A program made the position numbers and the translations under genes. From assembly GCF_011516735.1 (NCBI RefSeq), contig NZ_WOSX01000013.1:1-64000 (forward strand): a stretch of DNA of 64,000 nucleotides. Direction: 5' to 3'. The first letter of the stretch is position 1, and every line of letters starts with the position of its first letter. Under the pieces are notes generated by a model that saw nothing but the letters and a program-made list of their open reading frames with translations, did no database searches and was not told the origin of the DNA. Source of the stretch: Acetobacter fallax. GTDB lineage: Bacteria; Pseudomonadota; Alphaproteobacteria; Acetobacterales; Acetobacteraceae. This document shows positions 19,323-28,502 of the stretch, piece by piece.

Positions 19323-20033
19323 ATGACCAGATTTCCAAAAGCCCTCACTTTCGACGTCGTTGGTACTCTGATCGACTTTGAAACGGGGATGATCCGTGCT
19401 CTGCAGACACTGTGCGACAAAGAAATCGACCGTGAAGCCTTTCTCTCAGCCTACCGTGGAATGCGCGCACGCGGTAAAACGCTGCCATTCCCGGAAGATC
19501 TGAAACCGATTTATCAGACTCTGGCCACTCAGTTCGGACTGCCGGAAGACGAGGCTTACGCGGATGCTTTTGTCCTCGCCGCAAAAGACTGGCCGGCTTT
19601 TCCGGACTCGGTCGAAGCCCTGGAGCGTCTCGGCCAGCATTTTGCGCTGGTGGCCATGACCAATACACAGCGCTGGGCCTTCTCCGGTATGGAGAAGACG
19701 CTCGGACTGCCATTCCATGATTCGATCACGGCGGACGATGCGCTTTGCGAAAAACCGGATACCGCATTTTTCGGTTTCGCACGCGGACGCCTCAGCCGCG
19801 ACGGTATCCTGAAAGACGATATTCTTCACGTCGCACAAAGCCAGTACCATGATATCGGTATCGCAAGAAAGCTGGGCTACACCGTGTGCTGGATCGAACG
19901 CCGCAAAGGGGCAGGCGGCTTTGGCGGAACAATAGCCGTCGAAAACCTCACCACGCCCGATTATCATTTCTCAACACTGAAGGAACTGGCTGACCTTGCG
20001 GATCAGGATGCATTGCTGATGCTGCGATCCTGA
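19323..20033 (+). CDS. HAD-superfamily hydrolase, haloacid dehalogenase type II-like
   Basis: A 236-residue protein. Motif I reads TFDVVGTLID; the second Asp of phosphatase-type HADs is replaced, as in L-2-haloacid dehalogenases. Motif II is AMTNT, a Lys lies in EKPDTAFF, and motif III lies around HVAQSQYHDIGIARKLG. Family members hydrolyse 2-haloacids or small phosphorylated or other acids, and many annotated as dehalogenases have unknown substrates. It sits between the TonB receptor and an MFS carrier. A second, diverged HAD of this type lies at 31923-32591 in the same island. Confidence 0.82.
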   Translation: MTRFPKALTFDVVGTLIDFETGMIRALQTLCDKEIDREAFLSAYRGMRARGKTLPFPEDLKPIYQTLATQFGLPEDEAYADAFVLAAKDWPAFPDSVEALERLGQHFALVAMTNTQRWAFSGMEKTLGLPFHDSITADDALCEKPDTAFFGFARGRLSRDGILKDDILHVAQSQYHDIGIARKLGYTVCWIERRKGAGGFGGTIAVENLTTPDYHFSTLKELADLADQDALLMLRS

Positions 20034-20045
20034 GGAGGGGACGGA

Positions 20046-21374
20046 ATGGAAGTCCGGACACCTGATGAAATACCTCCCTCCGCCTTCCATCTCCGTCTTG
20101 CGCTGATCGCCGGAGGCGGCCCGTTTTGTGACGGCTATATTCTTGGCCTGATCGGCATCGTGCTGCCCTTGCTGGTCCATGATTTTCATCTGAGCGCGGA
20201 TGCGACAGGGCTGATCGGAGCGTCGTCACTTCTGGGTGTGTTCGTGGGCGGCCTGTCAGGCGGCATGATTTCCGACCGCTTCGGGCGCAAACTCCTCTAC
20301 ACCGTCAACATTGTCATGTTTGCGGCCTTCTCTGCAGCTCAGTTTTTCAGCGACAGTTTTACATCCCTGCTCATGTGGCGATTCCTGATCGGCGTCGCTA
20401 TCGGCGCCGATTATCCGATCGCAACCGCCTATGTGACAGAGTTCATGCCCCGCCGCTGGCGAGGCCCCGCCCTGGCCGGGCTGATCACCTTCTGGTGGCT
20501 CGGTTACGTCGCCAGCTTCCTGATCGGTTATGTCCTGATCTCCTGGTATCCCGGAAACTGGAATCTGGTCCTCGGATCGAGTTTTGTTCCTTCCTCCCTG
20601 CTCCTGCTGTGCCGGGCCGGAATGCCGGAATCACCTCTGTGGCTGGCCGGCGCGGGCCGGGTTACGGAAGCGCGGCACATCGTAAAAACGTTCCTGCACA
20701 CGGACGTCTCTTTCGAGGGCGTGAGCACAAACCGCATGCGCGGAGGAGCGGGCCGTGCCCTGTCCATGCTCCTCTCGCCGCGCTATCGGGGCACACTGCT
20801 TTTCGTATGCACTTTCTGGATTCTCCAGAGCGCGCCAGCATTTTCCATTCACACTCTTCAGGCGCAGATTCTGGCGCAGATGCATATGCGCAACCCGCTC
20901 CTGGCCGCATGCGTGGTGACCTGCTTTACGTTTCTGGGTATCCTTCCGGTCTCGTTCGGCCTGATCAACGTCATGGGACGCCGCACGCTGCTGATCTGGT
21001 CGTTCATTCTGGGCGCCGCGGCGCTTCTGTTCATTGCTGCATGGCCAGGTCAGGTCGGCTGGCTCGTCATTGCGGCGTTCATTATCTATTCCGCAGTCGA
21101 AGCAGCTGGGAGTGGTTTGCAGTTCGTCTATCCCAACGAACTGTTCCCGACAGAAATCCGCGGAACGGCCGTGGGCTTCGCGTCATCGGCCAGCCGGCTG
21201 GGAGCCGCACTGGGCACATTTCTCCTGCCGCTCGGTGTGTCGCATTATGGTGTCAGGACAACGCTTTTTGCGGCTTGCACAATCCTGGCAGCCGGGGCCT
21301 TTATCTCGTGGCGATGGGCCCCTGAGACGTCAGGACTCAGCCTTTCCGAGGCCAGCCACATCACACCCTCCTGA
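20046..21374 (+). CDS. MFS transporter (sugar/metabolite:H+ symporter type)
   Basis: A 442-residue, twelve-helix carrier. It has the major-facilitator loop motif DRFGRKLLY between helices 2 and 3, RFLIGVAIGADYPIATAYVTEF in helix 4, and the PNELFPTEIRGTAVG signature of the sugar-porter/AAHS-like branch. It probably moves the island's substrate or a metabolite across the inner membrane. The start lies 12 bases after the HAD stop with GAGGGGACGG upstream, and the amine oxidase follows 20 bases later, so these genes share a transcript. Confidence 0.87.
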   Translation: MEVRTPDEIPPSAFHLRLALIAGGGPFCDGYILGLIGIVLPLLVHDFHLSADATGLIGASSLLGVFVGGLSGGMISDRFGRKLLYTVNIVMFAAFSAAQFFSDSFTSLLMWRFLIGVAIGADYPIATAYVTEFMPRRWRGPALAGLITFWWLGYVASFLIGYVLISWYPGNWNLVLGSSFVPSSLLLLCRAGMPESPLWLAGAGRVTEARHIVKTFLHTDVSFEGVSTNRMRGGAGRALSMLLSPRYRGTLLFVCTFWILQSAPAFSIHTLQAQILAQMHMRNPLLAACVVTCFTFLGILPVSFGLINVMGRRTLLIWSFILGAAALLFIAAWPGQVGWLVIAAFIIYSAVEAAGSGLQFVYPNELFPTEIRGTAVGFASSASRLGAALGTFLLPLGVSHYGVRTTLFAACTILAAGAFISWRWAPETSGLSLSEASHITPS

Positions 21375-21394
21375 CAGGGTTATGGAGTCGTCTT

Positions 21395-22678
21395 ATGAAA
21401 CTCACGTCCTACTGGCTCGATACCGCACCGCTCTTCACCGGCACGCCGCAGGCGGCATTGCCGGGACAGGTGGACGCGGTCATCGCAGGAGGAGGATTCA
21501 GTGGCCTCTCAGCCGCCCTTCGTCTTCGACAGCTCGGGGCGTCCGTCGTGGTCCTGGAACGTGACCGGGTCATCGGTGAAGCATCCGGCCGGAATGGCGG
21601 TCATGTGAATAATGGCCTGGCCGGCAGCTTTTCCGCATCCTGCGCGAAGCTGGGAGAAGAGACTGCCACACGGCTGTATAAGGTGTTTAACAGCGCGGTC
21701 GATACCGTTGAGACCATCACACGGGAAAACAACATCGACTGCGATTTCGCGCGATGTGGCAAGCTGAAGGTCGGCAACCGGCAGGCTCATGCGGCGGCGC
21801 TTCAGGCCGATCATGCGCGGCTGACAGCAGCAGCAGACCCTGAAGCCTGCCTTCTGGACAGAAATCAGGTCAGCGAGGAACTCGGATCAGACCTGTTCAG
21901 CAGCGGCCTGCTCTATCCCGACAGTGCGCGGATGCATATGGGACGTTTCGGAGTGGGTCTGGCGAACGCCGTAATGCATGCTGGCGGCCAGATTTTTGAA
22001 AACACGCCGATGACCGGTATGAAACGGAATGGCAGCTCTTTTGAAATCACGACCCCTCGGGGAAAGATTCTCGCAAAATCAGTGCTGATGGCTACCGGGA
22101 TCAGCCGGAACAGCCCCTCCTGGTTCCGGCAACGGATCATGCCGGTGGGCAGTTTCATTGTCGCGACCGAGCCTATGGATGAGGCAGCCATACGCCGGAT
22201 CATGCCAGGCGGACGGAATGTCGTAACAATGCAGAATATCCATAACTATTTCCGCGCGACAGAAGATCACAGACTTATTTTTGGCGGTCGAGCCAGCTTC
22301 TCCCGCTCGCGCACCACGACAGACATTGCCAGCGGAAACATGCTTCTGGCCGCCATGCGCCGTACATTTGCGGAACTGCCGGATGTGAAAATCGACTATT
22401 GCTGGGGCGGTGACGTCGATATGACCGTCGATCGCCTGCCCCACGCAGGACAGTGGAACGGCGTGTTCTACACCATGGGCTACAGTGGCCACGGAACACA
22501 GATGTCGGTCTATATGGGCCAGCGCATGGCGGAAGCGATGGCAGGGATGCCAGACACTAACCCGCTGGCCGGCAGAGCATGGCAGAAAATCCCCTGTTAT
22601 GGCCTGGCGTCTCACTTCCTGCCCCTGGTGGGGGCCTTTTACCGGGCTAAGGATTTTGTGCAGGAAATGAAGGAATAA
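21395..22678 (+). CDS. FAD-dependent amine oxidoreductase (DadA/PuuB-like)
   Basis: A 427-residue flavoprotein of the DAO family. The N-terminal dinucleotide-binding motif is VIAGGGFSGLSAALRL, followed by EASGRNGGHVNNGL, the form typical of gamma-glutamylputrescine oxidases (PuuB) and related secondary-amine oxidases. The C-terminus holds GYSGHGTQMSVYMGQRMAE. It would oxidise a C-N bond to give an aldehyde or keto acid plus an amine. It is the last gene of the forward series and converges on the 2-hydroxyacid dehydrogenase across a strong hairpin. No gamma-glutamylpolyamine synthetase is present, so a classical Puu pathway is not supported. Confidence 0.85.
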   Translation: MKLTSYWLDTAPLFTGTPQAALPGQVDAVIAGGGFSGLSAALRLRQLGASVVVLERDRVIGEASGRNGGHVNNGLAGSFSASCAKLGEETATRLYKVFNSAVDTVETITRENNIDCDFARCGKLKVGNRQAHAAALQADHARLTAAADPEACLLDRNQVSEELGSDLFSSGLLYPDSARMHMGRFGVGLANAVMHAGGQIFENTPMTGMKRNGSSFEITTPRGKILAKSVLMATGISRNSPSWFRQRIMPVGSFIVATEPMDEAAIRRIMPGGRNVVTMQNIHNYFRATEDHRLIFGGRASFSRSRTTTDIASGNMLLAAMRRTFAELPDVKIDYCWGGDVDMTVDRLPHAGQWNGVFYTMGYSGHGTQMSVYMGQRMAEAMAGMPDTNPLAGRAWQKIPCYGLASHFLPLVGAFYRAKDFVQEMKE

Positions 22679-22717
22679 CGACAGACCAGAACGTCTGTCC
22701 CGTCATCAGAGACAGGC

Positions 22718-22742
22718 GGGCAGGGGATGACACCCCCTGCCC
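22718..22742. terminator. Hairpin between convergent genes
   Basis: Perfect 9-base stem GGGCAGGGG / CCCCTGCCC with a 7-base loop, between the ends of the flavin oxidase (forward) and the 2-hydroxyacid dehydrogenase (reverse). There is no U-tract on either side, so it may work with Rho or only block transcripts from both sides. Confidence 0.55.
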
Positions 22743-22759
22743 GAAAACTCCATGCCGCT

Positions 22760-23689
22760 TCAGTAACCTTTTGAACGATCGACCGCGGACGGGAAATTGC
22801 GTTCTCCCGCGAGATAACGGCGGACCGTATCGAGAAGAACGCGCCCGGCAGTTTCCGTCTGACTGACACTGGCTACGTGGGGCGTAATCAGCACACGCTG
22901 ATCGTCCCATAGCGGACTCTCCGCAGGCAGCGGCTCAGGGCTGGTCACATCCAGAATGGCCGCACTGAGCTGTCCGCTGTCAAGCGCGGCGATCAGATCG
23001 GGTACGATAAGATGCGCCCCGCGAGCCACGTTGATGATCTGAGCCCCCTTCGGCAGGCGGGAGAACAGGCTGGTATTGAGAATGCCGCGTGTCGCATCCG
23101 TCAGTGGCAGCAGACACACCAGGATTTCCGAAGCCGCCAGAAACGCGTCCAGTTCATCCGGCCCGGCCCATGACGTGACCCCTTCAACCTCATGGCGGGA
23201 CCGGCTCCACCCGCTACAGACGAAACCTTCCCTGGCAAGGGCACTTGCAACAGGCGAGCCAAGCGTTCCCATGCCCATGATACCAACCCGCCTCTGAGAA
23301 GCGATTTTGTTGTGCAGTGGCTTCCACTCATGCTGCCGCTGCTGCCTGACATAGGTCAGAATGTCACGGTGGAGCGTGAGCACCGCCCAGTTGACATATT
23401 CCACCATTCCGTCAGTCAGACCGGGTTCTATCATGCGAATGATCATCACATGATCAGGAATCTGGGTCATATCAAACTGATCGACACCGGCCCCGACAGA
23501 GAAAATTACTTCGAGATTAGGAAATAACGTCAGCAGATCCGCTGGCGGCTGCCATGTTGCAAGGAACCGCACATCCTCAGGATTCCCGGTTTCGGGCCAG
23601 ACATGAAAGGGCAGATCGGGAAGCGCGCTCCGGAAGAGAGGCCCCCAGACATCCGCTCGTTCTTTTGTCGATTTCAGCAGGAATGACAT
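22760..23689 (-). CDS. ghrA: D-2-hydroxyacid dehydrogenase (glyoxylate/hydroxypyruvate reductase A type)
   Basis: A 309-residue NAD(P)-dependent enzyme. The Rossmann motif is GIMGMGTLGSPVA. The catalytic triad of the family is visible as Arg in NVARGAHL, Glu in SPEPLPAESPLW and His in LITPHVASVSQ. It would reduce glyoxylate, hydroxypyruvate or another 2-keto acid to the hydroxy acid. It is the last gene of the Lrp-GNAT-dehydrogenase transcript, starting 45 bases after the GNAT stop. It may dispose of the keto acid released by the island's oxidases (inference). Confidence 0.87.
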   Translation of the reverse strand: MSFLLKSTKERADVWGPLFRSALPDLPFHVWPETGNPEDVRFLATWQPPADLLTLFPNLEVIFSVGAGVDQFDMTQIPDHVMIIRMIEPGLTDGMVEYVNWAVLTLHRDILTYVRQQRQHEWKPLHNKIASQRRVGIMGMGTLGSPVASALAREGFVCSGWSRSRHEVEGVTSWAGPDELDAFLAASEILVCLLPLTDATRGILNTSLFSRLPKGAQIINVARGAHLIVPDLIAALDSGQLSAAILDVTSPEPLPAESPLWDDQRVLITPHVASVSQTETAGRVLLDTVRRYLAGERNFPSAVDRSKGY

Positions 23690-23733
23690 TTTTTAAGTCC
23701 CCGTAATGGGAAGGTGAAAGACGATGGCACAAC

Positions 23734-24621
23734 TTATCCGAAAGCCTGACCACACAATGCAAAGCAGGTCGCCTCGCCCGGAAGCGGTGGCACACTATCC
23801 GCCCGATCGGTTGTCATCGAAACGACAGTTCCAACACGCAGAAGCCCCCATTCGTCGAGAGCCGTCGCAATAACATCATTCTGCGGCATGTCCACACGCA
23901 GGAACTGACCGGCGCAGATCCCTGCCCAGTAAGCGACCATCGCAAGGGCAAAATTTTCGGACGTGGCCATGACCGGACCGGCAGCCTGCCCCCAGCCAAA
24001 TTTGCGACAGAACGAAAACCCCAGAATACCACTTTCTGAATCGATAATAATACACCGTGCATCAGAAAGAAGGGACTCAATGAGGGACCGGCGGTCCATT
24101 TTTTTCGCTGCAGCGTCCATGGCGCAGAGAGCCTCAAGATCAGCCACCCCGGCAGGGCGTATGCGACAACCTTCCGGCAAAGGGATCAGCGGCGCGGTAG
24201 CAACATTACCCTGGTGCTGTTCGACAACACCCGTGTAGCGAAAGCCGGATTTTTCATAGAGCGGCACGCCGGCCGAGGTCGCGTTAAGATAAAGCGTATA
24301 GCCAGGCAACGCCTGGCGGGCGAGTGCCATAAGCTGTTTGCCAATGCCATGCCCCTGCCATGCCGGACTGACGATAATCATGCCCAGGCAGGCAGCCTGT
24401 CCGCCCCATTTCCACCAGAGGATTGTCCCGATCACGGTACCGTCCTGCGTCGTGGCGACAGTGCCCTGACCCAGATCCAGCATCTGCGACCAGTCGTCCT
24501 GCCGATGCGGCCAGGCCAGATCCTTCGACAACCGGGCCGCCTGAGGAAGATCGTCCGGATGCATGGGCCTGAACGCGATCTGCGTTTCCTGCTGATCTCT
24601 GTAGGTGGCGGTCCCGGTCAA
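23734..24621 (-). CDS. Tandem GNAT acetyltransferase
   Basis: A 295-residue protein with two GNAT-like halves. Domain 1 (about residues 15-135) has the acetyl-CoA motif WQGHGIGKQLMALA and YEKSGFRYTG. Domain 2 (about 150-285) resembles the second domain of YitH-like acetyltransferases but lacks a clear Q/R-x-x-G-x-G loop. The start is taken as TTG 24621, which overlaps the Lrp stop in TTGA and has GGAG upstream; the frame stays open further into lrp, and ATG 24558 would cut into the domain. N-acetylation of an amine or amino acid from the pathway is inferred; an M20 deacylase occurs in the same island. Confidence 0.78.
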   Translation of the reverse strand: MTGTATYRDQQETQIAFRPMHPDDLPQAARLSKDLAWPHRQDDWSQMLDLGQGTVATTQDGTVIGTILWWKWGGQAACLGMIIVSPAWQGHGIGKQLMALARQALPGYTLYLNATSAGVPLYEKSGFRYTGVVEQHQGNVATAPLIPLPEGCRIRPAGVADLEALCAMDAAAKKMDRRSLIESLLSDARCIIIDSESGILGFSFCRKFGWGQAAGPVMATSENFALAMVAYWAGICAGQFLRVDMPQNDVIATALDEWGLLRVGTVVSMTTDRADSVPPLPGEATCFALCGQAFG

Positions 24622-25115
24622 GTGCCATTCTCCGGAAGAATATCCTCGATCAGAAAAGACTGTTTCACAATCGGGGATTTGATAACGATATAACTGAAGT
24701 ATTTCTCGATACCGATGTTCAGATCGAGAAGATTTTCCATGATGGTCTGGTAATGCTCGACATCCCTGGTGATGAATTTCATCAGATAATCGTAGCCACC
24801 GCTGATAAGATGACATTCGACAACCGTATCCAGCTTGCGAACCTGAGCCTCAAACCGTGAAAAATCATCCCGCCGGTGATCGGAGAGCGTGATCTCAGTG
24901 AAAACCGTGAGAACAGACGTGATTTTCCGAACGTCAATCTGCGCACCATATCCGGTAATATACCCGGCTGACTCCAGTCGCTTGACGCGGATCAGGCACG
25001 GACTGGCCGAAAGGCCAACACGGTTGGCCAGTTCGACATTGGTCAGGCGTCCGTTGCGTTGTAGCTGAGTAAGGATTTTCAGATCGATCCTGTCCAGCTT
25101 GGGGGCGGGCTGCAT
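24618..25115 (-). CDS. Lrp/AsnC-family transcriptional regulator
   Basis: A 165-residue protein. The N-terminal AsnC-type helix-turn-helix reads LDRIDLKILTQLQRNGRLTN ... VELANRVGLSASPCLIRVKRLE, and the C-terminal RAM effector domain includes VECHLISGGYDYLMKF. Members sense an amino acid or related small molecule and usually act on adjacent genes. It is the only regulator in the island. It is translationally coupled to the GNAT gene, so it probably controls the surrounding catabolic and transport genes and itself (inference). Confidence 0.92.
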   Translation of the reverse strand: MQPAPKLDRIDLKILTQLQRNGRLTNVELANRVGLSASPCLIRVKRLESAGYITGYGAQIDVRKITSVLTVFTEITLSDHRRDDFSRFEAQVRKLDTVVECHLISGGYDYLMKFITRDVEHYQTIMENLLDLNIGIEKYFSYIVIKSPIVKQSFLIEDILPENGT

Positions 25116-25143
25116 GAGAAAGTCTGTCTCCGGAACGGATGGC

Positions 25144-25168
25144 GCTCAGCCTCCCCGCGAGGCTGAGC
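25144..25168. terminator. Hairpin between aldehyde dehydrogenase and lrp
   Basis: Perfect 10-base stem GCTCAGCCTC / GAGGCTGAGC with a 5-base loop, 24 bases past the stop of the aldehyde dehydrogenase and just upstream of lrp. It lacks a U-tract. It likely separates the ABC-transporter transcript from the lrp transcript or protects the 3' end. Confidence 0.55.
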
Positions 25169-25191
25169 CAGGAACAATCGAAACGTTCTGA

Positions 25192-26652
25192 TCAGAAAAC
25201 GTCAAGGCCACCAAGATGCAGACTTTTCATTTCCAGGAACTCCTCCATGCCCGCATGGCCGCCTTCCCGACCCAGACCAGATTCCTTCACACCCCCGAAA
25301 GGAACGCTCTCCATCGAAATCGAGCCCGTGTTGTGGCCGATCATCCCGAATTCCAGCGCTTCCCCGACCCGCCAGGTCCGGCGAATGTCATCGGTGAAGA
25401 AATAACTGGCCAGACCAAACGGCGTGTTGTTGGCAATGCTGACAGCCTCTTCCTCCGTTTTGAAACGGAAGAGCGGCAGAACCGGGCCGAATGTCTCCTC
25501 GTGAGCCACCCGCATGTCAGTTGTGACACCTTCCAGCACAACCGGCCAGACAAAGCGTCCCTCAATGCGCAGCGGAGCCCCCACATAACGCGCGCCCTTC
25601 GCCAGCGCATCTTCAACATGCCCCCGCACTTTCTGCACAGCCGCCTCATTGATCAGAGGGCCAACCGTGCTGTCCGGATCAGTCCCATGGCCAACGCGCA
25701 GAGTCTCAACGCGGGACGCCAGTTCCGGCAGAAGCCGATCCCAGATGCCGTCCTGAATCAGAACCCGGTTGGCACACACACAGGTCTGTCCGGCATTACG
25801 GAATTTGCTCTGCATGATGCCATCGGCGGCAAGTTCCACACGCGCATCGTCAAATACCAGAAACGGTGCGTTGCCTCCCAGCTCGAGGCTGAGCTTCTTG
25901 ACAGTGTCGGCACACTGACGAATCAGGATTTTTCCAACGCCGGTGGAGCCGGTGAATGTCAGTTTTCGAACAATCGGGCTGTCTGTCAGCACCTTGCCCA
26001 CATCCGCCGGCCAGCCGGTCACAACGCTGAGCAATCCGGCCGGGAGACCGGCGCGTTCACCAAGAACAGCCAGCGCCAGCGCGGAAAACGGCGTCAGTTC
26101 CGAAGGTTTGATGACCATGCTGCAACCGGCTGCAATGGCAGGCCCGCATTTGCGCGTAATCATCGCCAGCGGAAAATTCCACGGCGTAATAGCCGCTGTC
26201 ACACCAACAGGCTGTTTCAGAACCAGCACACGCCGGTGCGGATCAGCCGTCGTCAGAACCTGGCCTTCAGAGCGCGTTGCCTCCTCCGCATACCACTTGA
26301 AGAAAGAGGCCGCATACCGCACCTCACCCCGGGCTTCGGCCAGAACCTTGCCCTGCTCAGCCGTCATGATCCGGGCAAGATCCTCGACATTTTCCAGAAT
26401 AAGCCGGTGCCATTCGGCCAGCACGGCTCCACGCTGTGTCCCCGTCGTGCGCTGCCATGCCACCTGTGCAACCCGCGCTGCCTCTATGGCGTCCTGCGTG
26501 TCCTGCGCCGTGCAGGCCGGAACATGGCCGACAAGGCTGCCATCCGCCGGATTGTCAACGTCAATCCGCTGATCGCCGGACGCATCGCGCCACTGCCCGG
26601 CAATAAAAGCCGCCTGGCGGAAAAGAGAGGAATCGTTCAGTTCAGGGGTCAT
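25192..26652 (-). CDS. gabD: NAD(P)-dependent aldehyde dehydrogenase (succinate-semialdehyde dehydrogenase type)
   Basis: A 486-residue protein. It has TPWNFPLAMITRKCGPAIAA, the FTGSTGVGK cofactor motif, catalytic Glu in LELGGNAP and catalytic Cys in NAGQTCVCANR. The C-terminal GGVKESGLGREGG is typical of GabD-like enzymes. It would oxidise succinate semialdehyde or a similar omega-carboxy aldehyde. The start is ATG 26652 with GGAGAC upstream; the frame extends to 26706 but overlaps the ATPase gene. It follows the ABC importer genes closely and probably shares their transcript. Confidence 0.88.
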   Translation of the reverse strand: MTPELNDSSLFRQAAFIAGQWRDASGDQRIDVDNPADGSLVGHVPACTAQDTQDAIEAARVAQVAWQRTTGTQRGAVLAEWHRLILENVEDLARIMTAEQGKVLAEARGEVRYAASFFKWYAEEATRSEGQVLTTADPHRRVLVLKQPVGVTAAITPWNFPLAMITRKCGPAIAAGCSMVIKPSELTPFSALALAVLGERAGLPAGLLSVVTGWPADVGKVLTDSPIVRKLTFTGSTGVGKILIRQCADTVKKLSLELGGNAPFLVFDDARVELAADGIMQSKFRNAGQTCVCANRVLIQDGIWDRLLPELASRVETLRVGHGTDPDSTVGPLINEAAVQKVRGHVEDALAKGARYVGAPLRIEGRFVWPVVLEGVTTDMRVAHEETFGPVLPLFRFKTEEEAVSIANNTPFGLASYFFTDDIRRTWRVGEALEFGMIGHNTGSISMESVPFGGVKESGLGREGGHAGMEEFLEMKSLHLGGLDVF

Positions 26653-26675
26653 GATGAGTCTCCGGAAACAGTGAA

Positions 26676-28502
26676 TCAGGACAGGTCCTGCGTCGCGAGA
26701 TGACAACTGATCAGAGCGCCTGCGGGGCTGCGCCAGACAGGTGGCACTGAAACCTCGCAGACAGCAATTCTGACCGGACAGCGGGCGGCATAGCAGCAGC
26801 CTTTCCCGGGGGAAGAAGATAGAGCAGACACGGTATCACTAGTCTGGCCACGCCGGTCGATGACCTCACTCAGCCAGTCCGCGCGCATCTCCGGAACGGA
26901 GTTCTCCAGGCGACGGGTATAGGGATGATGCGGCGGAGCCTCCAGTGCTGAAACCGGCGTGAACTCCACGCGATGTCCGGCATAAAGCACAGCAACGCGA
27001 TCGCAGACCGAACGAAGCGCATGCAGATCATGCGTCACAAACAGCCACGCAATACCCAGTTCACGCTTCAGCTCCATCATCAGGTCGAGGATAGCCGCCG
27101 CAACAACCGTGTCGAGCGCGGCAGTGATCTCGTCACACAGCACCAGTCGCGGACGCGCCGCAAGCGCGCGCGCCAGATTGACGCGCTGCTTCTGCCCCCC
27201 CGAAAGCTCCGGCGGGAAACGATCAGCAAGCACGGACGGAAGCCGCACCATGTCAAGAAGACGCCCGATCTCAGCCTCCGTGGCGGCATCGCCGTTGAAC
27301 GTGAGAACGCGGCGAAGCGTGTCGCCGACAGACATCGCGGGATTGAGAACGAGGTCCGCATTCTGAGCGACAAGCTGAATGTGCCGGCGCTGAGAGGCAC
27401 TCCGCGCCTCGATCCGTGGCGCGAGCGCCTCCCCCTCAAACGTGATCCCGCCGCTCGTCCAGGGCTGAATTCCCGCAATCGCGCGAATCAGCGTGCTTTT
27501 GCCACAGCCGGACTCGCCAATGATGCCCATTGTCTCACCCGGCAGAACAGGCAGACTGACATTGCTGAGAATGGTATGGCGAGGACGCCCGTCAGGGCCT
27601 GCCCCGCCATAGCCGACCACCAGATCGCGGACATCCAGAACCGGAACAGCTTTCCCGGAATCCGTAACCTGCGCCGTGTCATTTCTGATCTGCGGCGTGT
27701 TGGCGGCAAGAAGAGCCTGCGTGTAGGCATGACGCGGCGCGCTCAGGATCTGCTCCGTCGTCCCTTCTTCCTGCACAACGCCGTTCTTCAGCACGACCGC
27801 CCTGTCAGCCATCTGCGCCACCACCGCAAGATCGTGCGTGACATACACCCCGGTGAACCCTTCTTCGCGCCTGACGGTACGAAAAGCCTCAAGCACCTCA
27901 ATCTGGGTCGTCACATCAAGCGCCGTGGTCGGTTCATCAAAAATCACCATCTCCGGCCCGGTAATGAGGGCCGTCGCCGCCATAAGGCGCTGAAGCTGGC
28001 CACCGGAAAGTTCATGCGGATAGCGCGTACCGATTGTGCCAGGCGACGGGAGCGCCATCAGCTCAAACAGGAAAATCGCCCGTTCGATGGCAACCCGGCG
28101 CGGCATGATATGATGAAGCAGCGCCGGTTCGATCACCTGATCCATCAGCGGAAGGGCCGGATTGAAGGCAGCCCCCGCGTTTTGCGCGATATAAGCAATG
28201 GTTTTGCCACGAAAGGCCCGCAGTTCAGCAGGTGACATGTTCGTGACATCATAACCGGCAACACGAATGTTCCCGCCCGCGATGCGGCAGCCCCGCCTTG
28301 CATAGCCTGTCAGGGCGAGAGCAATGCTGGTCTTGCCAGAGCCTGACTCCCCGATCAGCGCAAGCATTTCCTTCTCCGCGACATCGAAGCTCACATCATC
28401 GACAATCGGCGTCTCAGGACCACGGCCCCGCCGCCCCGTAAGGCGGAGATTCCGGACGGAAATCAGGGGAGGGGGCTGTATGATGCCGCTCTGCGCCGTC
28501 AT
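26676..28502 (-). CDS. Peptide/opine-type ABC importer, fused double ATPase
   Basis: A 608-residue protein with two complete ABC ATPase domains, equivalent to DppD and DppF joined. Domain 1 has Walker A GESGSGKT (51-58), LSGGQ (165-169) and VIFDEP (186-191); domain 2 has Walker A GESGCGKS (329-336) and LSGGQKQRV. The C-terminal Cys-containing oligopeptide extension (CCYAARCPVRIAVC) is also present. It powers import through the two permeases encoded upstream; its start overlaps the previous stop by one base (TGATG). Confidence 0.92.
   Translation of the reverse strand: MTAQSGIIQPPPLISVRNLRLTGRRGRGPETPIVDDVSFDVAEKEMLALIGESGSGKTSIALALTGYARRGCRIAGGNIRVAGYDVTNMSPAELRAFRGKTIAYIAQNAGAAFNPALPLMDQVIEPALLHHIMPRRVAIERAIFLFELMALPSPGTIGTRYPHELSGGQLQRLMAATALITGPEMVIFDEPTTALDVTTQIEVLEAFRTVRREEGFTGVYVTHDLAVVAQMADRAVVLKNGVVQEEGTTEQILSAPRHAYTQALLAANTPQIRNDTAQVTDSGKAVPVLDVRDLVVGYGGAGPDGRPRHTILSNVSLPVLPGETMGIIGESGCGKSTLIRAIAGIQPWTSGGITFEGEALAPRIEARSASQRRHIQLVAQNADLVLNPAMSVGDTLRRVLTFNGDAATEAEIGRLLDMVRLPSVLADRFPPELSGGQKQRVNLARALAARPRLVLCDEITAALDTVVAAAILDLMMELKRELGIAWLFVTHDLHALRSVCDRVAVLYAGHRVEFTPVSALEAPPHHPYTRRLENSVPEMRADWLSEVIDRRGQTSDTVSALSSSPGKGCCYAARCPVRIAVCEVSVPPVWRSPAGALISCHLATQDLS

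Noticed and set aside
20375-21325. A 316-codon forward frame inside the MFS gene
   Set aside because: Same strand, different frame, no helices or family match. The MFS frame has its conserved motifs.
25216-26703. A 495-codon open frame on the forward strand
   Set aside because: It lies wholly antisense to the aldehyde dehydrogenase, is rich in Arg/Asn/His and matches no family. Long antisense frames are common in high-GC genes.
26973-28235. A 420-codon forward frame
   Set aside because: Antisense to the fused ABC ATPase, Arg-rich, no domain. A shadow of the real gene.
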